Assembly (NCBI GenBank): GCA_046330935.1
Contig: JAXLRU010000002.1
Location: 310,001 to 374,000 of the forward strand
Reading direction: 5' to 3'
Length of the DNA: 64,000 bases
Source of the DNA: JAXLRU01 sp046330935
GTDB taxonomy: Bacteria > Actinomycetota > Actinomycetes > Actinomycetales > Kineosporiaceae
Shown: piece by piece, positions 23,604 through 32,872 of the stretch
How the letters are laid out: each line of letters begins with the position of its first letter
How positions within the stretch are numbered: the first letter of the stretch is position 1
Translations under genes and position numbers: made by a program
The notes under the pieces: generated by a model
Databases searched by the model: none
Seen by the model: the letters and a program-made list of their open reading frames with translations, nothing else
Told to the model about the DNA's origin: nothing

Positions 23604-24191
23604 CTAGGCCAGAGGGCCACCGCCCCGGAATGGGGACTGCTCCCCGACCCCCTTGCGGGCGGCGAACGCCCTGGTCAGAGGCCAGATCGGGGACGCCGTG
23701 AGCTCGCCGCCGGCGCTCAGGTGCCGTCCCTGGGCGGCGAGGGCGGCGGCCACGGACGCCGCCCCGGGGGCGCGGCTGCGCCCCACGGCGTCGGCGAGCG
23801 CGGCGAGCGCCTGGGGGCCAGGGCCGCCGGTGCGGTAGGCGTTGGCGGCGAGCACCTCGGCCTGCACCCGGTCGCGGGCGTCGCGCGCGACGAGCAGGGC
23901 GGCGCCGACCCGGTTGGGGACGAGCGCGACGTGCGTCGCGGCGGCCAGGTCGACGGCGTGCGAGCGCAGCCCGCGGTCGCTCAGGACGGTGCCCTCCAGC
24001 AGGGTGCGGCGGCGCAGGACGGCCGCCAGGAGCAGGCCGTCGGCGACCACGACGAGCGCCGCGCCCGCGGCCAGGAGCCCGGCGCCGGGCGACGCGGCGT
24101 CGAGCAGCCCCCAGCCGACCCCGGCGGGCACGGCCAGCAGCAGCACCACCGTCCAGAGGCGGTTGGCGCGCACCGTCAGGTCGTGGGTCAT
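23604..24191 (-). CDS. Membrane-anchored protein with N-terminal hairpin, T7SS cluster
   Basis: 195 residues from the ATG at 24191; the long open frame continuing upstream is a shadow of the next gene. Two hydrophobic segments, LWTVVLLLAVPAGVGWGLL and GAGLLAAGAALVVVADGLLLAAVL, form a hairpin. A cytoplasmic alpha/beta domain follows (LRRRTLLEGTVLSDRGLRSHAVDLAAATHVAL; AYRTGGPGPQALAALADAVG) that resembles small bacterial PH-like domains, though weakly. Its start codon overlaps the stop of the upstream gene (ATGA). Likely a membrane factor or immunity protein acting with the two genes before it; function unproven. Confidence 0.7.
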   Translation of the reverse strand: MTHDLTVRANRLWTVVLLLAVPAGVGWGLLDAASPGAGLLAAGAALVVVADGLLLAAVLRRRTLLEGTVLSDRGLRSHAVDLAAATHVALVPNRVGAALLVARDARDRVQAEVLAANAYRTGGPGPQALAALADAVGRSRAPGAASVAAALAAQGRHLSAGGELTASPIWPLTRAFAARKGVGEQSPFRGGGPLA

Positions 24192-24970
24192 CCGAGCACG
24201 CCCGCCAGCCAGGCGGCGAGGCCGTCGCGGGTGACCCGGCGCAAGGTGAGCGGCTCCCCGGCGCCGAGCGCGAGGCGTCCCACGAGCAGGGCGCGCGGGC
24301 CGGCGTGGACGACGGCGAGGGTGAGGGCGTCGAGGTCGTCGTCGGGGCGGCGCACGAGGACCTGGCTCTGCACGTGCGCCTGGGCGAGCTCGGCGAGCAC
24401 CTCGGCCGGGGGCTGCTCGTCCCCCAGCGGCACGACGAGGTCGGGCCCCGTGCCGCCCGCCCACTCGGGGGTGCTGACGACGTCGAGCACGACCGCGCCC
24501 AGCTCGCGTGCCGCCAGCCCCGTGAACCGGTGCAGGCCCGCGGGCGTCACGAGCTCGCCGAGCACCACCTCGCCGCCCTCGTACAGGTAGGTGGTGTCGG
24601 CGGCGTCGCGGACGGTCCGCTCCACCACGACCACCCGGCTCGCGGCGCGGCGCAGGGCCATCACCTCGGCGATGCGGGGGTCGAGCGCCACCGGCACCTG
24701 CGCGCTGCTGCCGCCTCCCGCGACGGCGCGGTCCACGGCGTCCTCGTCGGGGCCCGAGGCGAGGCCGCGGGCCGCCAGCCCGCGGAACGCCGTCACCATC
24801 GCCACCTCCTGCGCGGCGGCGTCCAGGGCGTCGAACCACGGCAGGACGACGAGCCGCTCGCCGAGGGGGCGCGGGTCGAGGACGGCGACCTCCTCGTCGG
24901 TGAGGTCGATCACCTGGACGGGGGCCGTGCGGGCGGGGGCGCCGGGCAGCCCGGTGACGGGCAGGCTCAC
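24188..24970 (-). CDS. Soluble T7SS-associated protein, EspG-like candidate
   Basis: 260 residues from a GTG. It is an alpha/beta protein without signal or membrane segments: VIDLTDEEVAVLDPRPLG at the N-terminus, a helical segment AMVTAFRGLAARGLAS, several beta strands (RVVVVERTVRD, TYLYEGGEVVLGEL) and a C-terminal helix DGLAAWLAGVLG. The initial 'LTxEE-large helix-ARGL' pattern and position next to WXG-domain substrates recall EspG-type cytoplasmic chaperones, but similarity is too weak to assign. It is translationally coupled to the downstream membrane gene and follows the WXG/Gly-rich substrate gene by 25 bp. Confidence 0.65.
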   Translation of the reverse strand: MSLPVTGLPGAPARTAPVQVIDLTDEEVAVLDPRPLGERLVVLPWFDALDAAAQEVAMVTAFRGLAARGLASGPDEDAVDRAVAGGGSSAQVPVALDPRIAEVMALRRAASRVVVVERTVRDAADTTYLYEGGEVVLGELVTPAGLHRFTGLAARELGAVVLDVVSTPEWAGGTGPDLVVPLGDEQPPAEVLAELAQAHVQSQVLVRRPDDDLDALTLAVVHAGPRALLVGRLALGAGEPLTLRRVTRDGLAAWLAGVLG

Positions 24971-24995
24971 GAGGACTCCGGGAGGGTCGAGGGCA

Positions 24996-26039
24996 TCAGA
25001 ACACGCTCAGGTGGGGGATCAGGCGCAGCGGGTGGGTGAGGGTGTCGACGACCTTGCCCGCGGCCTGCTTGACGTCGGCGACCTTTTCGGCCACGTGGTC
25101 GGCCACGGCCTGCGCGCCGCCGGAGACGGCGTCCCAGCCGGTGCTGAGGGCGTGGCCGATGGCCTCGCGGTGCTCGTAGATCAGGTTGCCGACGGAGTAC
25201 ACGGCGTAGGCGGTGACGGCGGCCCCGGCGATGGCGAGCCCGACGGGCGGGACGGCCGCCCCGAAGACCACGGACGCGGTGAGGACGCCGGCCCCGACGG
25301 CGCCGACGCCGCCGGCCACGCGCGTCGCCACTCCGTGCCAGCCCTCGTCGTCGCCGCCCGTGAACAGGTCGTGCAGGCCCGAGACGACCGTCAGCGGCAG
25401 CGCCACCTTGCCCAGGACCGCCTTGTACTTGCCGATCGCGGCGATGCTGTCCTCGGAGAGGTTCGCGGCCTTCATGGCCTTGAGCTTCCAGCCGTCGATC
25501 TTCTCGTTGATCCCGAGGAAGTCCTTCCACTTCTTCTCGATCACCGCGGGGTCGACACCGTCCTTGAACGCGTCCTTCAGCCAGGACGCGTAGCGGTAGG
25601 GCATCATCACGCCCTTCTTGGCCTTCTTGAACGCCTCCTTGAGCAGCTTCAGCTTGGCCAGGAACCCCAGCGCGCCGCCCTCACCGACGGGGCCGTCGGG
25701 TGCCGCGCCGCCAGGGGCGCCCGAGGAGCCGGGGGCGCCGCCCGCCGAGGCCGCACCGCTGGCGCCCGTGCCCGCGTCGCTGGCCGCGCCCTGCTCGGCC
25801 GCCTCGACCGCGAGGGTCCGCCCGGCGTCCTCCAGGAGCGAGGCCGCCCCGAGCAGGGCGCGGGTGTGCGCGCCGTCGAAGTCCGCCCGGAAGCGGTCGG
25901 CGCCCGGCCCCACCCACGGCGCGGTCGACAGGCCCGCGCGCAGGGCGGCCTGGATCCCGCGCAGCGCCTGCGCGGAGCCGCCCATGCGGCGGCCGAGGTC
26001 CTCCAGCGCCGCGACGTCGGCGCCCTGCAGCCCGCTCAC
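24996..26039 (-). CDS. WXG-domain T7SS substrate with glycine-rich hydrophobic C-terminus
   Basis: 347 residues from a GTG with GGGAGGGA upstream. Residues ~1-90 are a WXG hairpin (TAPWVGPGADRFRADF). A Gly/Ala/Ser linker (~90-125) leads to a Lys-rich helical region (KLKLLKEAFKKAKKG; WLKDAFKDGVDPAVIEKKW). A hydrophobic glycine-rich block follows (~230-290: GVATRVAGGVGAVGAGVLTA, AVPPVGLAIAGAAVTAYAVY), then a terminal amphipathic coil (ADHVAEKVADVKQAAGKVVDTL). This matches the common actinobacterial 'putative T7SS-secreted protein' architecture. GxxxG-like packing suggests membrane insertion in the target cell, as in glycine-zipper toxins such as staphylococcal TspA; that function is inference. 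Confidence 0.8.
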   Translation of the reverse strand: MSGLQGADVAALEDLGRRMGGSAQALRGIQAALRAGLSTAPWVGPGADRFRADFDGAHTRALLGAASLLEDAGRTLAVEAAEQGAASDAGTGASGAASAGGAPGSSGAPGGAAPDGPVGEGGALGFLAKLKLLKEAFKKAKKGVMMPYRYASWLKDAFKDGVDPAVIEKKWKDFLGINEKIDGWKLKAMKAANLSEDSIAAIGKYKAVLGKVALPLTVVSGLHDLFTGGDDEGWHGVATRVAGGVGAVGAGVLTASVVFGAAVPPVGLAIAGAAVTAYAVYSVGNLIYEHREAIGHALSTGWDAVSGGAQAVADHVAEKVADVKQAAGKVVDTLTHPLRLIPHLSVF

Positions 26040-26089
26040 GTTCCCTCCCTGTCGTCGTCCTGATCAGCGGTGGCCCTGCAGCGAGCGGG

Positions 26090-29000
26090 TCAGTCGGGCA
26101 GCGCCACCTGCACCTTCGTGACCCGGCCGGAGCGCACGTACAGGCCGCGCCCGGGCGGGAAGTCGGCGCGCGAGCCGCGCGGGAAGGTCGTCCGGAAGAG
26201 CATGTCGCCGTCGCCCTGGTCGGGTTGCAGGACCAGCCCGTGCCGGCCCGAGCGCACCGACATCAGCAGCGGCCACGAGCCGGCCAGCGCGCTCGTCTCG
26301 CCCTCGGCGATCACGGTCTGCTCGCTCGAGCGGCACGTCTTCACAAGGTCTTGCAGCGGCAGGTCGGCGGGGGTGTTGAGGAAGTCGGGCAGGCCCTCGA
26401 CGACCACGACGAGCGTGTGCGGCGGCAGCGCCTGACCCTTGATGGCCGCCGACAGCTCCCCGGCCAGCGCGGCCACCTCCTCGGGCGTCGTCGCCGCCCG
26501 CGCCCACTCCAGCGAGCGCGGCAGCGGCGAGCGGCGGTTGCCGAGGTAGTAGCGCACCGTGTCGGGACGCCAGCGGCTCAGCGACCCCACGAGGGTGAGC
26601 AGGGCGGTGGTCTTGCCGCTCTGCGGGGCCCCGGCCAGGAGCATCGGGTCCCCCGGCGCGAAGCCGATGGCGGCGAGCGTCTCCTCGCCCATGCCGAGCA
26701 GCGGCGAGCCGTCGGGCGGGGAGCCCAGTTCGGCGGCGGCCACCCGGTCGGCGAGCCGCCCGATCGCCGGGGCCTGCGGCACGCCGTCGGCGCGCAGCCG
26801 CTCCCCCAGGCGCGTCAGCAGGCCCGCCTGCTCGGCGACGTTGGTGGTGCCGCCGTAGACGGCGACCTGCACCTCCATGCCGTCGAGGAACCCGCGCCCG
26901 GGCGGGGTGGCCGCGCCGAACCCGTCCATGGGCGCGCCGAGGCTGACGAGGTCGGTCTCGTTGGTCACCCGCAGGACGAGGCGCCGCTGCAGGCTGGAGG
27001 CGAGGCTGGAGGGCACCGCACCGGCGCGGTCGGCGGTGACGACGACGTGGACGCCGACGGGTCGCCCGTCCAGCGCCAGGCCCAGGAAGATCTCGAACAG
27101 CCGCGAGTGCGGGCCCACCTCGTAGGCCTGCCGGAACGCGGCGAGGCCGTCGAGCAGGAGCAGGATCCGCGGTTCGGACCGGTCCCCGGTGATCGCCCGG
27201 TACTCGGTGATCGACCCGGCGGCCACCCGCGCGTAGCGGGCGGCGCGGGCGTCGACGAGGTCGCGGAGCATCCGCAGCAGCCGGGCGAGCCGCTCGTGGT
27301 CGTCGCCGTTGACGATGCTGCCGACGTGCGGCAGGGCGGTCAGCATCTCCAGGCCGCGGGCGCCGAAGTCGAGGCCGTACACCTGGCAGGGGCCGCCCGC
27401 CGAGGTGTCGGCCGCGGCGACGGCGAGGCTGCGCAGGGCCGTCGACTTGCCCGACCCGCCCGTGCCGTAGACGGCCATCGCGCCGTCGCGGTCGGGCAGG
27501 AACGACACGGTGGGCTGGCGCTGCCCGTCGGGGTCGTCGCCGACGCCGAAGACCAGCTCGGCGTCGGTGGACGGCGAGGGCAGGCGCTGCAGGTGGTAGA
27601 CGGGCGCCAGCTCGTCCAGCCAGGGCCGGCGCACCGGCCCGAGGCCCACCGACGCGGCGGCCTTCTGCACCGTGGCGACGATCCGCTCCAGGTCGTTGGG
27701 GCCCGACGTCGTCTGCTCGGCGTCGGTGGGGCCCTCGTCGTCGGCCTCCCACACCTGGATGCCGCCGAACCCGAAGGACTCGACGACGACACGCGGCGGC
27801 GGCGGGGTCTCGCTGGTCCAGCCGCCCGCGTAGGCGGCCTGGAAGGGCGTGAGCCGCCCGTGGCCGGTCTTGGCGACGGCGCGCCCGGGCAGCCCCGGGT
27901 CGAACGCGGCGGCCGCGGCGGTGCCCACGACGTCGCTGCTGTCGGCCTCGTCGGCCATCCGCAGCGCCAGGCGCAGGTTGGTGTTGGCGCGCAGGTTGTC
28001 GCGGATCACGCCCGCGGGACGCTGCGTCGCGAGGATCAGGTGCAGGCCCAGGGAACGGCCGCGCTGGGCGACGTCGACGACGCCGTCCACGAACTCGGGC
28101 ACCTCCTTGGCCAGCGCCGCGAACTCGTCGACGACGATCACGAGGCTGGGCGGGGCCTCCGGGTCCCCCGAGCGCTCCAGCGCCAGCAGGTCCTTGGCCT
28201 TCTTGCGGTGCAGCAGGTGCTCGCGGTGGCGCAGCTCGGCCTTCAGCGAGGTGAGCACGCGCTGCACCAGCCGGGGGCTGAGGTCGGTGACGAGGCCCAC
28301 GCAGTGCGGCAGCTCCACGCACTTGCTGAACGCGGCGCCGCCCTTGTAGTCGACGAACAGGAACGTGACCCGGGCCGGGCTGTGCGCCGTGGCCATGCCC
28401 AGCACCCACGCCTGCAGCAGCTCGCTCTTGCCCGCGCCCGTCGTGCCGCCGACCAGGGCGTGCGGGCCCTGCTCGCGCAGGTCGAGGTGGAACGGGGCGC
28501 CCCCCGCCTCGCCGACCGGCGCGCGCAGGGTGTTGTCGCGCCCCCGCCGGCGCTGGCCGGCCTGGTCGGGCAGCGAGTGGTTGAGCCGCCAGCGGTCGAC
28601 GACGGCGTCGGGGGAATCGGCGAGGTCGCGGCCCGCGAGCTCCAGGAACGACACCCGCGAGGGGAGCTCGCTCTCCTGGTCGTCGGCGACGCCGGCGTCC
28701 ACCACGGGGGCCAGGGTGCGCGCCAGCGCCGCCGCGACCGCGGGGTCGAGCAGCTCGGGCTGGACGGGGCAGACCTCCAGCGCGCCGTCGACGTAGCCGA
28801 CCACCGCCGTCCGGTTGAGGCCCACCGGGTCCGCGCCCGGCAGCGAGGCGTCGAGGTTGGGGTCCAGGTGCAGGTAGGTCCGGCAGGCGGCGGGCAGCTG
28901 GGTGAGGTCGGTCGCCGTCCAGATCACGACGATGCCCGCCTCGCGGCCCCGCTCGGCGAGGCCCACGAGCCGGCCGCGGTCGACGGGCGCGCGCTCCTCC

Positions 29001-30544
29001 ACGAGCAGGACGACGACGGGCAGGACGGCCTCGCGCGTCTCCAGCCGCCGGGCCAGCAGCTCCTCCAGGGCGCTGACCAGGGCGTTGCCCGCCCCCGGCG
29101 AGCAGGCGAGGTGGCCGCCGGGCAGCAGCCCCGACTCCCCGCCCGCGTGCGGCAGCCACTTCAGCCAGTCCCACGCTGCGGCGTCCCCCGGCGCGCAGAC
29201 CGCCGCGATCAGCACCTCGTGCGGGGAGTGCAGGCCCGCGATCTGCAGCATCACGGCCGCCATGGCCTCGCGGCGGGCCGCCAGCGGGCCGCTGACGCCC
29301 AGCCCCCCGGCGCGCAGGTCGACGTCGATCGGCACGGCGTCGACCTGCGCGAAGCGCGCGGCCACCGCCTCGGCCTCCGCCCACAGCGCGGCGTCCTGCG
29401 TGCCGCGCGAGGGCAGCTCGATCCGCGACCGCGAGGCCGCCGAGCCCAGGCCGAGGCGCAGCCGCAGGAACGACTCGTCGGCCGGACGCCGCGTCCACAG
29501 CAGCGTCGAGCGGGCGGCGACGGCGTCGGCGACCTCGGCCACCGACGGCAGCTCCGCGCAGCGCAGCTCGCGCTCGCGCGCGGCCAGCTCGGTGGCGCGA
29601 CGCACGAGGTCCTCCAGCGCCGCGCGGAACGCCTCGATCCCGCGCTGGTGCCCGCGGCTGCCGGCCATCCGGCCCTCGAGGGCGTTGCCGACCATCATCA
29701 GCGGGCTGAGCGCGACGAACGCGAGCGTGGCGATGTGGTGGGTCACGAGGTAGAGGACGCCGCCCATGAGGACGGGCGCGATCAGCGCGATCCGCGGGAT
29801 CCGCACCGGGCGCGGCGGCTCGGGCGGGGCGGGGGCCTTCTCCTCGACGCCCTCGAAGCGCGGGTCCAGCCGCGGGGAGCGGTTGAACGCGACCACCGGG
29901 CCGCTGCCCGCCACCGCGCCGTCGACGCGGGTCACGGCCAGCGTGGTGTCGCCGAGGGTGACCCGGGTGTCGGGGGCGAGGACGAACCGCGACACCACGC
30001 CGCCGCCGATGACGACGCCGTTGGCGGAGTTCTCGTCGACGATCTCCACGACGTCGGTGACGTGGATGCGCGCGTGCCGCTTCGAGACCAGCGGGTCGCT
30101 GAGGCGCACGTCGCAGCCGTAGTCGCGGCCCACGAGGTTGGTGCCGTGGTGCAGCGGGAACTCCCGGCCCTGGTCGGGGCCGCTGATCGCACGCAGCGTC
30201 GCCGCCGCGGCGCGGCCCTGCTCCTGCCCGGGCCGGCCCGTGTCGTAGCGGCTGCCGCCCAGGGTCACCGCGACGGCGTCGCCGGAGCGGATGCCGCCAC
30301 CGCCACCGTGAGGTCGGAGGGCAGCGCGCTCCACTGGCCGCGCCCGCCCTCGTCGCGGGTGTACAGCGACAGCGTCACCGGCCGGGCGGGGTCGCCCAGG
30401 CGGGGCGAGGCGCTCGCGCGCGGGTCGACCCGGTCGATCTGCTCGGCCAGGTAGCCGACGGTGGTGGTGCCCTCGACGGTGACGACGACGTCGTCGGCCG
30501 TCCCGGGGCGTCCCCGCGTGGTGCAGGGCGAGCTTCAGGCGCAC
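26090..30544 (-). CDS. EssC/EccC-type FtsK/SpoIIIE ATPase with FHA domain; compensating frameshifts near N-terminus
   Basis: 1,484 codons from a GTG with CCGGAGG upstream. Order: an N-terminal beta-rich region, FHA domain (~115-200: LVGRD, LVSKRHARI, ENSANGVVI), a transmembrane hairpin (~250-295), and three FtsK-like ATPase modules with Walker A GGTTGAGKSE (plus Walker B LVIVVDEFAAL), YGTGGSGKST and LAGAPQSGKTT. This is the EssC arrangement, fused like actinobacterial EccCab. It should assemble as a hexamer and drive export of the WXG proteins encoded just downstream. Residues ~15-85 read as Arg-rich nonsense in frame: the frame change lies at about 30502-30504 and the return at about 30293-30308. 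In between, the alternate frame gives ADDVVVTVEGTTTVGYLAEQ, a sensible fold. Confidence 0.9.
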   Translation of the reverse strand: MRLKLALHHAGTPRDGRRRRRHRRGHHHRRLPGRADRPGRPARERLAPPGRPRPAGDAVAVHPRRGRARPVERAALRPHGGGGGIRSGDAVAVTLGGSRYDTGRPGQEQGRAAAATLRAISGPDQGREFPLHHGTNLVGRDYGCDVRLSDPLVSKRHARIHVTDVVEIVDENSANGVVIGGGVVSRFVLAPDTRVTLGDTTLAVTRVDGAVAGSGPVVAFNRSPRLDPRFEGVEEKAPAPPEPPRPVRIPRIALIAPVLMGGVLYLVTHHIATLAFVALSPLMMVGNALEGRMAGSRGHQRGIEAFRAALEDLVRRATELAARERELRCAELPSVAEVADAVAARSTLLWTRRPADESFLRLRLGLGSAASRSRIELPSRGTQDAALWAEAEAVAARFAQVDAVPIDVDLRAGGLGVSGPLAARREAMAAVMLQIAGLHSPHEVLIAAVCAPGDAAAWDWLKWLPHAGGESGLLPGGHLACSPGAGNALVSALEELLARRLETREAVLPVVVLLVEERAPVDRGRLVGLAERGREAGIVVIWTATDLTQLPAACRTYLHLDPNLDASLPGADPVGLNRTAVVGYVDGALEVCPVQPELLDPAVAAALARTLAPVVDAGVADDQESELPSRVSFLELAGRDLADSPDAVVDRWRLNHSLPDQAGQRRRGRDNTLRAPVGEAGGAPFHLDLREQGPHALVGGTTGAGKSELLQAWVLGMATAHSPARVTFLFVDYKGGAAFSKCVELPHCVGLVTDLSPRLVQRVLTSLKAELRHREHLLHRKKAKDLLALERSGDPEAPPSLVIVVDEFAALAKEVPEFVDGVVDVAQRGRSLGLHLILATQRPAGVIRDNLRANTNLRLALRMADEADSSDVVGTAAAAAFDPGLPGRAVAKTGHGRLTPFQAAYAGGWTSETPPPPRVVVESFGFGGIQVWEADDEGPTDAEQTTSGPNDLERIVATVQKAAASVGLGPVRRPWLDELAPVYHLQRLPSPSTDAELVFGVGDDPDGQRQPTVSFLPDRDGAMAVYGTGGSGKSTALRSLAVAAADTSAGGPCQVYGLDFGARGLEMLTALPHVGSIVNGDDHERLARLLRMLRDLVDARAARYARVAAGSITEYRAITGDRSEPRILLLLDGLAAFRQAYEVGPHSRLFEIFLGLALDGRPVGVHVVVTADRAGAVPSSLASSLQRRLVLRVTNETDLVSLGAPMDGFGAATPPGRGFLDGMEVQVAVYGGTTNVAEQAGLLTRLGERLRADGVPQAPAIGRLADRVAAAELGSPPDGSPLLGMGEETLAAIGFAPGDPMLLAGAPQSGKTTALLTLVGSLSRWRPDTVRYYLGNRRSPLPRSLEWARAATTPEEVAALAGELSAAIKGQALPPHTLVVVVEGLPDFLNTPADLPLQDLVKTCRSSEQTVIAEGETSALAGSWPLLMSVRSGRHGLVLQPDQGDGDMLFRTTFPRGSRADFPPGRGLYVRSGRVTKVQVALPD

Positions 30545-30578
30545 GGGAACCCTCCGGGGTGGCGGGGGCGGGGCGGCG

Positions 30579-32872
30579 TCACCGGCGCCGCCGCAGGGAG
30601 GCGAGGCTGAGCCGGGCGGCGATCCGCCGCCACCACGGCAGGGCGGCGAGGGTCTCGCGCCGGTGCTGGGCCACGGCGTCCCAGAACGCGTCGATCTCGT
30701 CCTCGGCGGGAAGGTCGGCGGCGAACACCGCGGCGTCGGCGCGTTCGGCCAGCGCCACCGCGGAGCCGCCGAGCACCTCGCCCGACTCGCGGCGGGTCAG
30801 CCGGGGCGGCACGGGCCGCCCGACGTCGGCGGCGAGGTCGGTGACCTCCAGCCAGCCCCCGACGATCCGGGCGCTCGGCCGGGCAGCGGCCCGGCGGCGG
30901 GCGCGGCGGCGCGCCTTCAGCCCGATCACCAGCCCGCACAGCAGCGCGACGAGCGCGAACGGCGCGGCGATCTCCGCGGCGAGCAGGAGCGCCCGCAGCC
31001 ACGGGGCGGACTGCTCGCGGTCGTCCTCGGTGCGCCGGCGGGGCTGCTCGGCGTCGACCGCCGTGTCGGGCACCACCGCGGGCGGCGGGGGCTCCGCCTG
31101 GTTGTTGACCTGCCGCTTGGGCTGCGGCTGCGGCTTCATCCGGTCGGGCGTGCGGTCCTCGTCGGGCGTCGGGGTGACGGGCACCCAGCCGACGCCCTCG
31201 ACGGGCACCTCCACCCAGGCCAGCGCGTCCGCGCCGACGATCCGCTCGGGGTGCTCCTTGGAGACCTCGAACCCGAGGACGACGCGCGAGGGGATGTCGA
31301 GGCCGCGCAGCGCAAGGCGTAGGCGGCGGCGTACTGCTCGTCGTCGCCGACGGGCTGGCCGGGGCGGAACATCTCGCCGAGCCGGAACAGCCCGTGCCCC
31401 GCGGCGCGCGACCACGCCACGGCGGCACCGGTCTCCTCGCCGTCGCTGTAGTAGCCCTCGCGCATCGTCTTCGCCAGCGCCTGCACGCGGGCGGTGGGGT
31501 CGCCGACGTCGGCGACCGCCTTGTCGACGTACTGCGCCAGCGTCTGCGGCATCCGGGGCGGCTCGGGCTGGGACAGCCCGCGCAGCCCGCGGTCGGCGAC
31601 GTCCTCGAGCTTCACCGGGCGGGGCACGTCGGCGTCCAGGACCACCACGTCGCCCTTGCGCAGCCCCCCGGGCACGGCCGCGGACTGGGTGAGCCGGTTG
31701 AACCGCAGCTGGTCGCGCAGCACGGCCGCGCGCGGGCCCTCGAACACCAGGCTGCGGGTGGTGCCGACGCCGGGGACCCAGACGCCGAAGCGGTCGCCGG
31801 TCACCTCGACGCGGGCGCGCACGGGCGTACCCGCCGGCAGGGGGACGTCTCCGGCGCCCAGCTTGGCGGGGATCGTGTCGCCGACCTTCTCGAACCAGCC
31901 CGAGGAGCCCTGCGACGGGCCGACCCCGCCGGCGACCGACCAGGCGAGGCCGTCGTAGGCGTCCATGGTGGCGAGCCGGATCCGCGAGCCCGGGGCGAGC
32001 CCGCTGACCCGCATCAGCTCGGCCTTCTTGTCGTCGGTGACGTAGCGGCGGAACTTCCCGAGCGGGCTCGGGAACTGGTGGGGGTCGAACGGCGGGGTCG
32101 CGACGTCGCGCAGCACGTACCGGTCGCGGTCGCCGAGGAAGGGCTCGTGGCCACCGGCGACGGCGCCCGTGGTCGCCGCGAGGGCCAGCACGGCGACGGC
32201 GGGCAGCAGCCGGCGCAGCGCGGGGACGAGACCGACGGCCGAGGCGGCCACGGCGGTGCCGGCCGAGGTGGCGTGCGCGGCGTCGGCGCGGCGGCGGCGG
32301 CCGCGGGCCACGACCCAGGCCAGGGCCAGGACGGCGACGGCGGGCCCCTGCAGCAGCGGGGCGGCCGGGTCGGCGGTGCCGAACAGGATGGTCAGCGCCA
32401 CGAGGGTGACAGGCGGCAGCACCGGCGGCCACGACCAGGCCCGGCGGACCGCGACCGAGTGCGTGAGCAGCGTCGTGAGGAACGCCGCGAGGTAGGGGAC
32501 GGCGAGCAGGTGGTACGCCCCGCCGATGGGCGGCACGACGTCGAGCATCCCCAGCCAGCCCTGCAGCCCGCCCTCGACGAGGGCGACGAGCGTGGCCGGC
32601 GTCGGCAGCACGCCCGCGACGGCGGTGTCGGGCAGCACGAACGGCCCCCCGAGGACGGCGACCACGAGGGCGGCGACGGTGAGGGTGCCGAGACTGCGTC
32701 GCGGCCGGCCGGCGAGCTGGGCGACGGCGAGCCCCAGGAGCGCGCCGAGCGCGGCTGTGGCGACCCAGGCCCCGCCACCGAAGCTGGTGCGGAACCCGAC
32801 CAGGCCGCAGGCCGCCAGCGCCAGGCAGGCGGCGGCGTCGACGAGGTCGCGGGGGGTGGGGCGGGCGATCAC
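30579..32872 (-). CDS. TgpA-like transglutaminase-fold membrane protein lacking the catalytic triad; apparent frameshift
   Basis: About 764 residues if one base is restored. Start is the GTG at 32872, overlapping the DUF58 stop. The N-terminal half has about seven transmembrane helices, then an extracytoplasmic region with the transglutaminase core, a second TM (ALLLAAEIAAPFALVALLCGLVIGL) and a cytoplasmic C-terminal domain. Frame changes at ~31312 (TTGCGC where TTGGCGC is expected), between YAAAYAL and RGLDIPSRVVLGFE. Where active family members have G-x-Cys, His-Ala-Trp-Val-Glu and Asp-Pro-Thr, this protein has DDEQYAAAYA, ALAWVEV and VTPTP: Cys, His and Asp are all replaced. It is thus a pseudoenzyme, probably a scaffold working with DUF58 and MoxR. 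Confidence 0.8.

Noticed and set aside
25700..30454. A 1,584-codon open frame on the plus strand
   Set aside because: Antisense shadow of the EssC-type ATPase and WXG gene; Arg/Pro/His-rich with no motifs.
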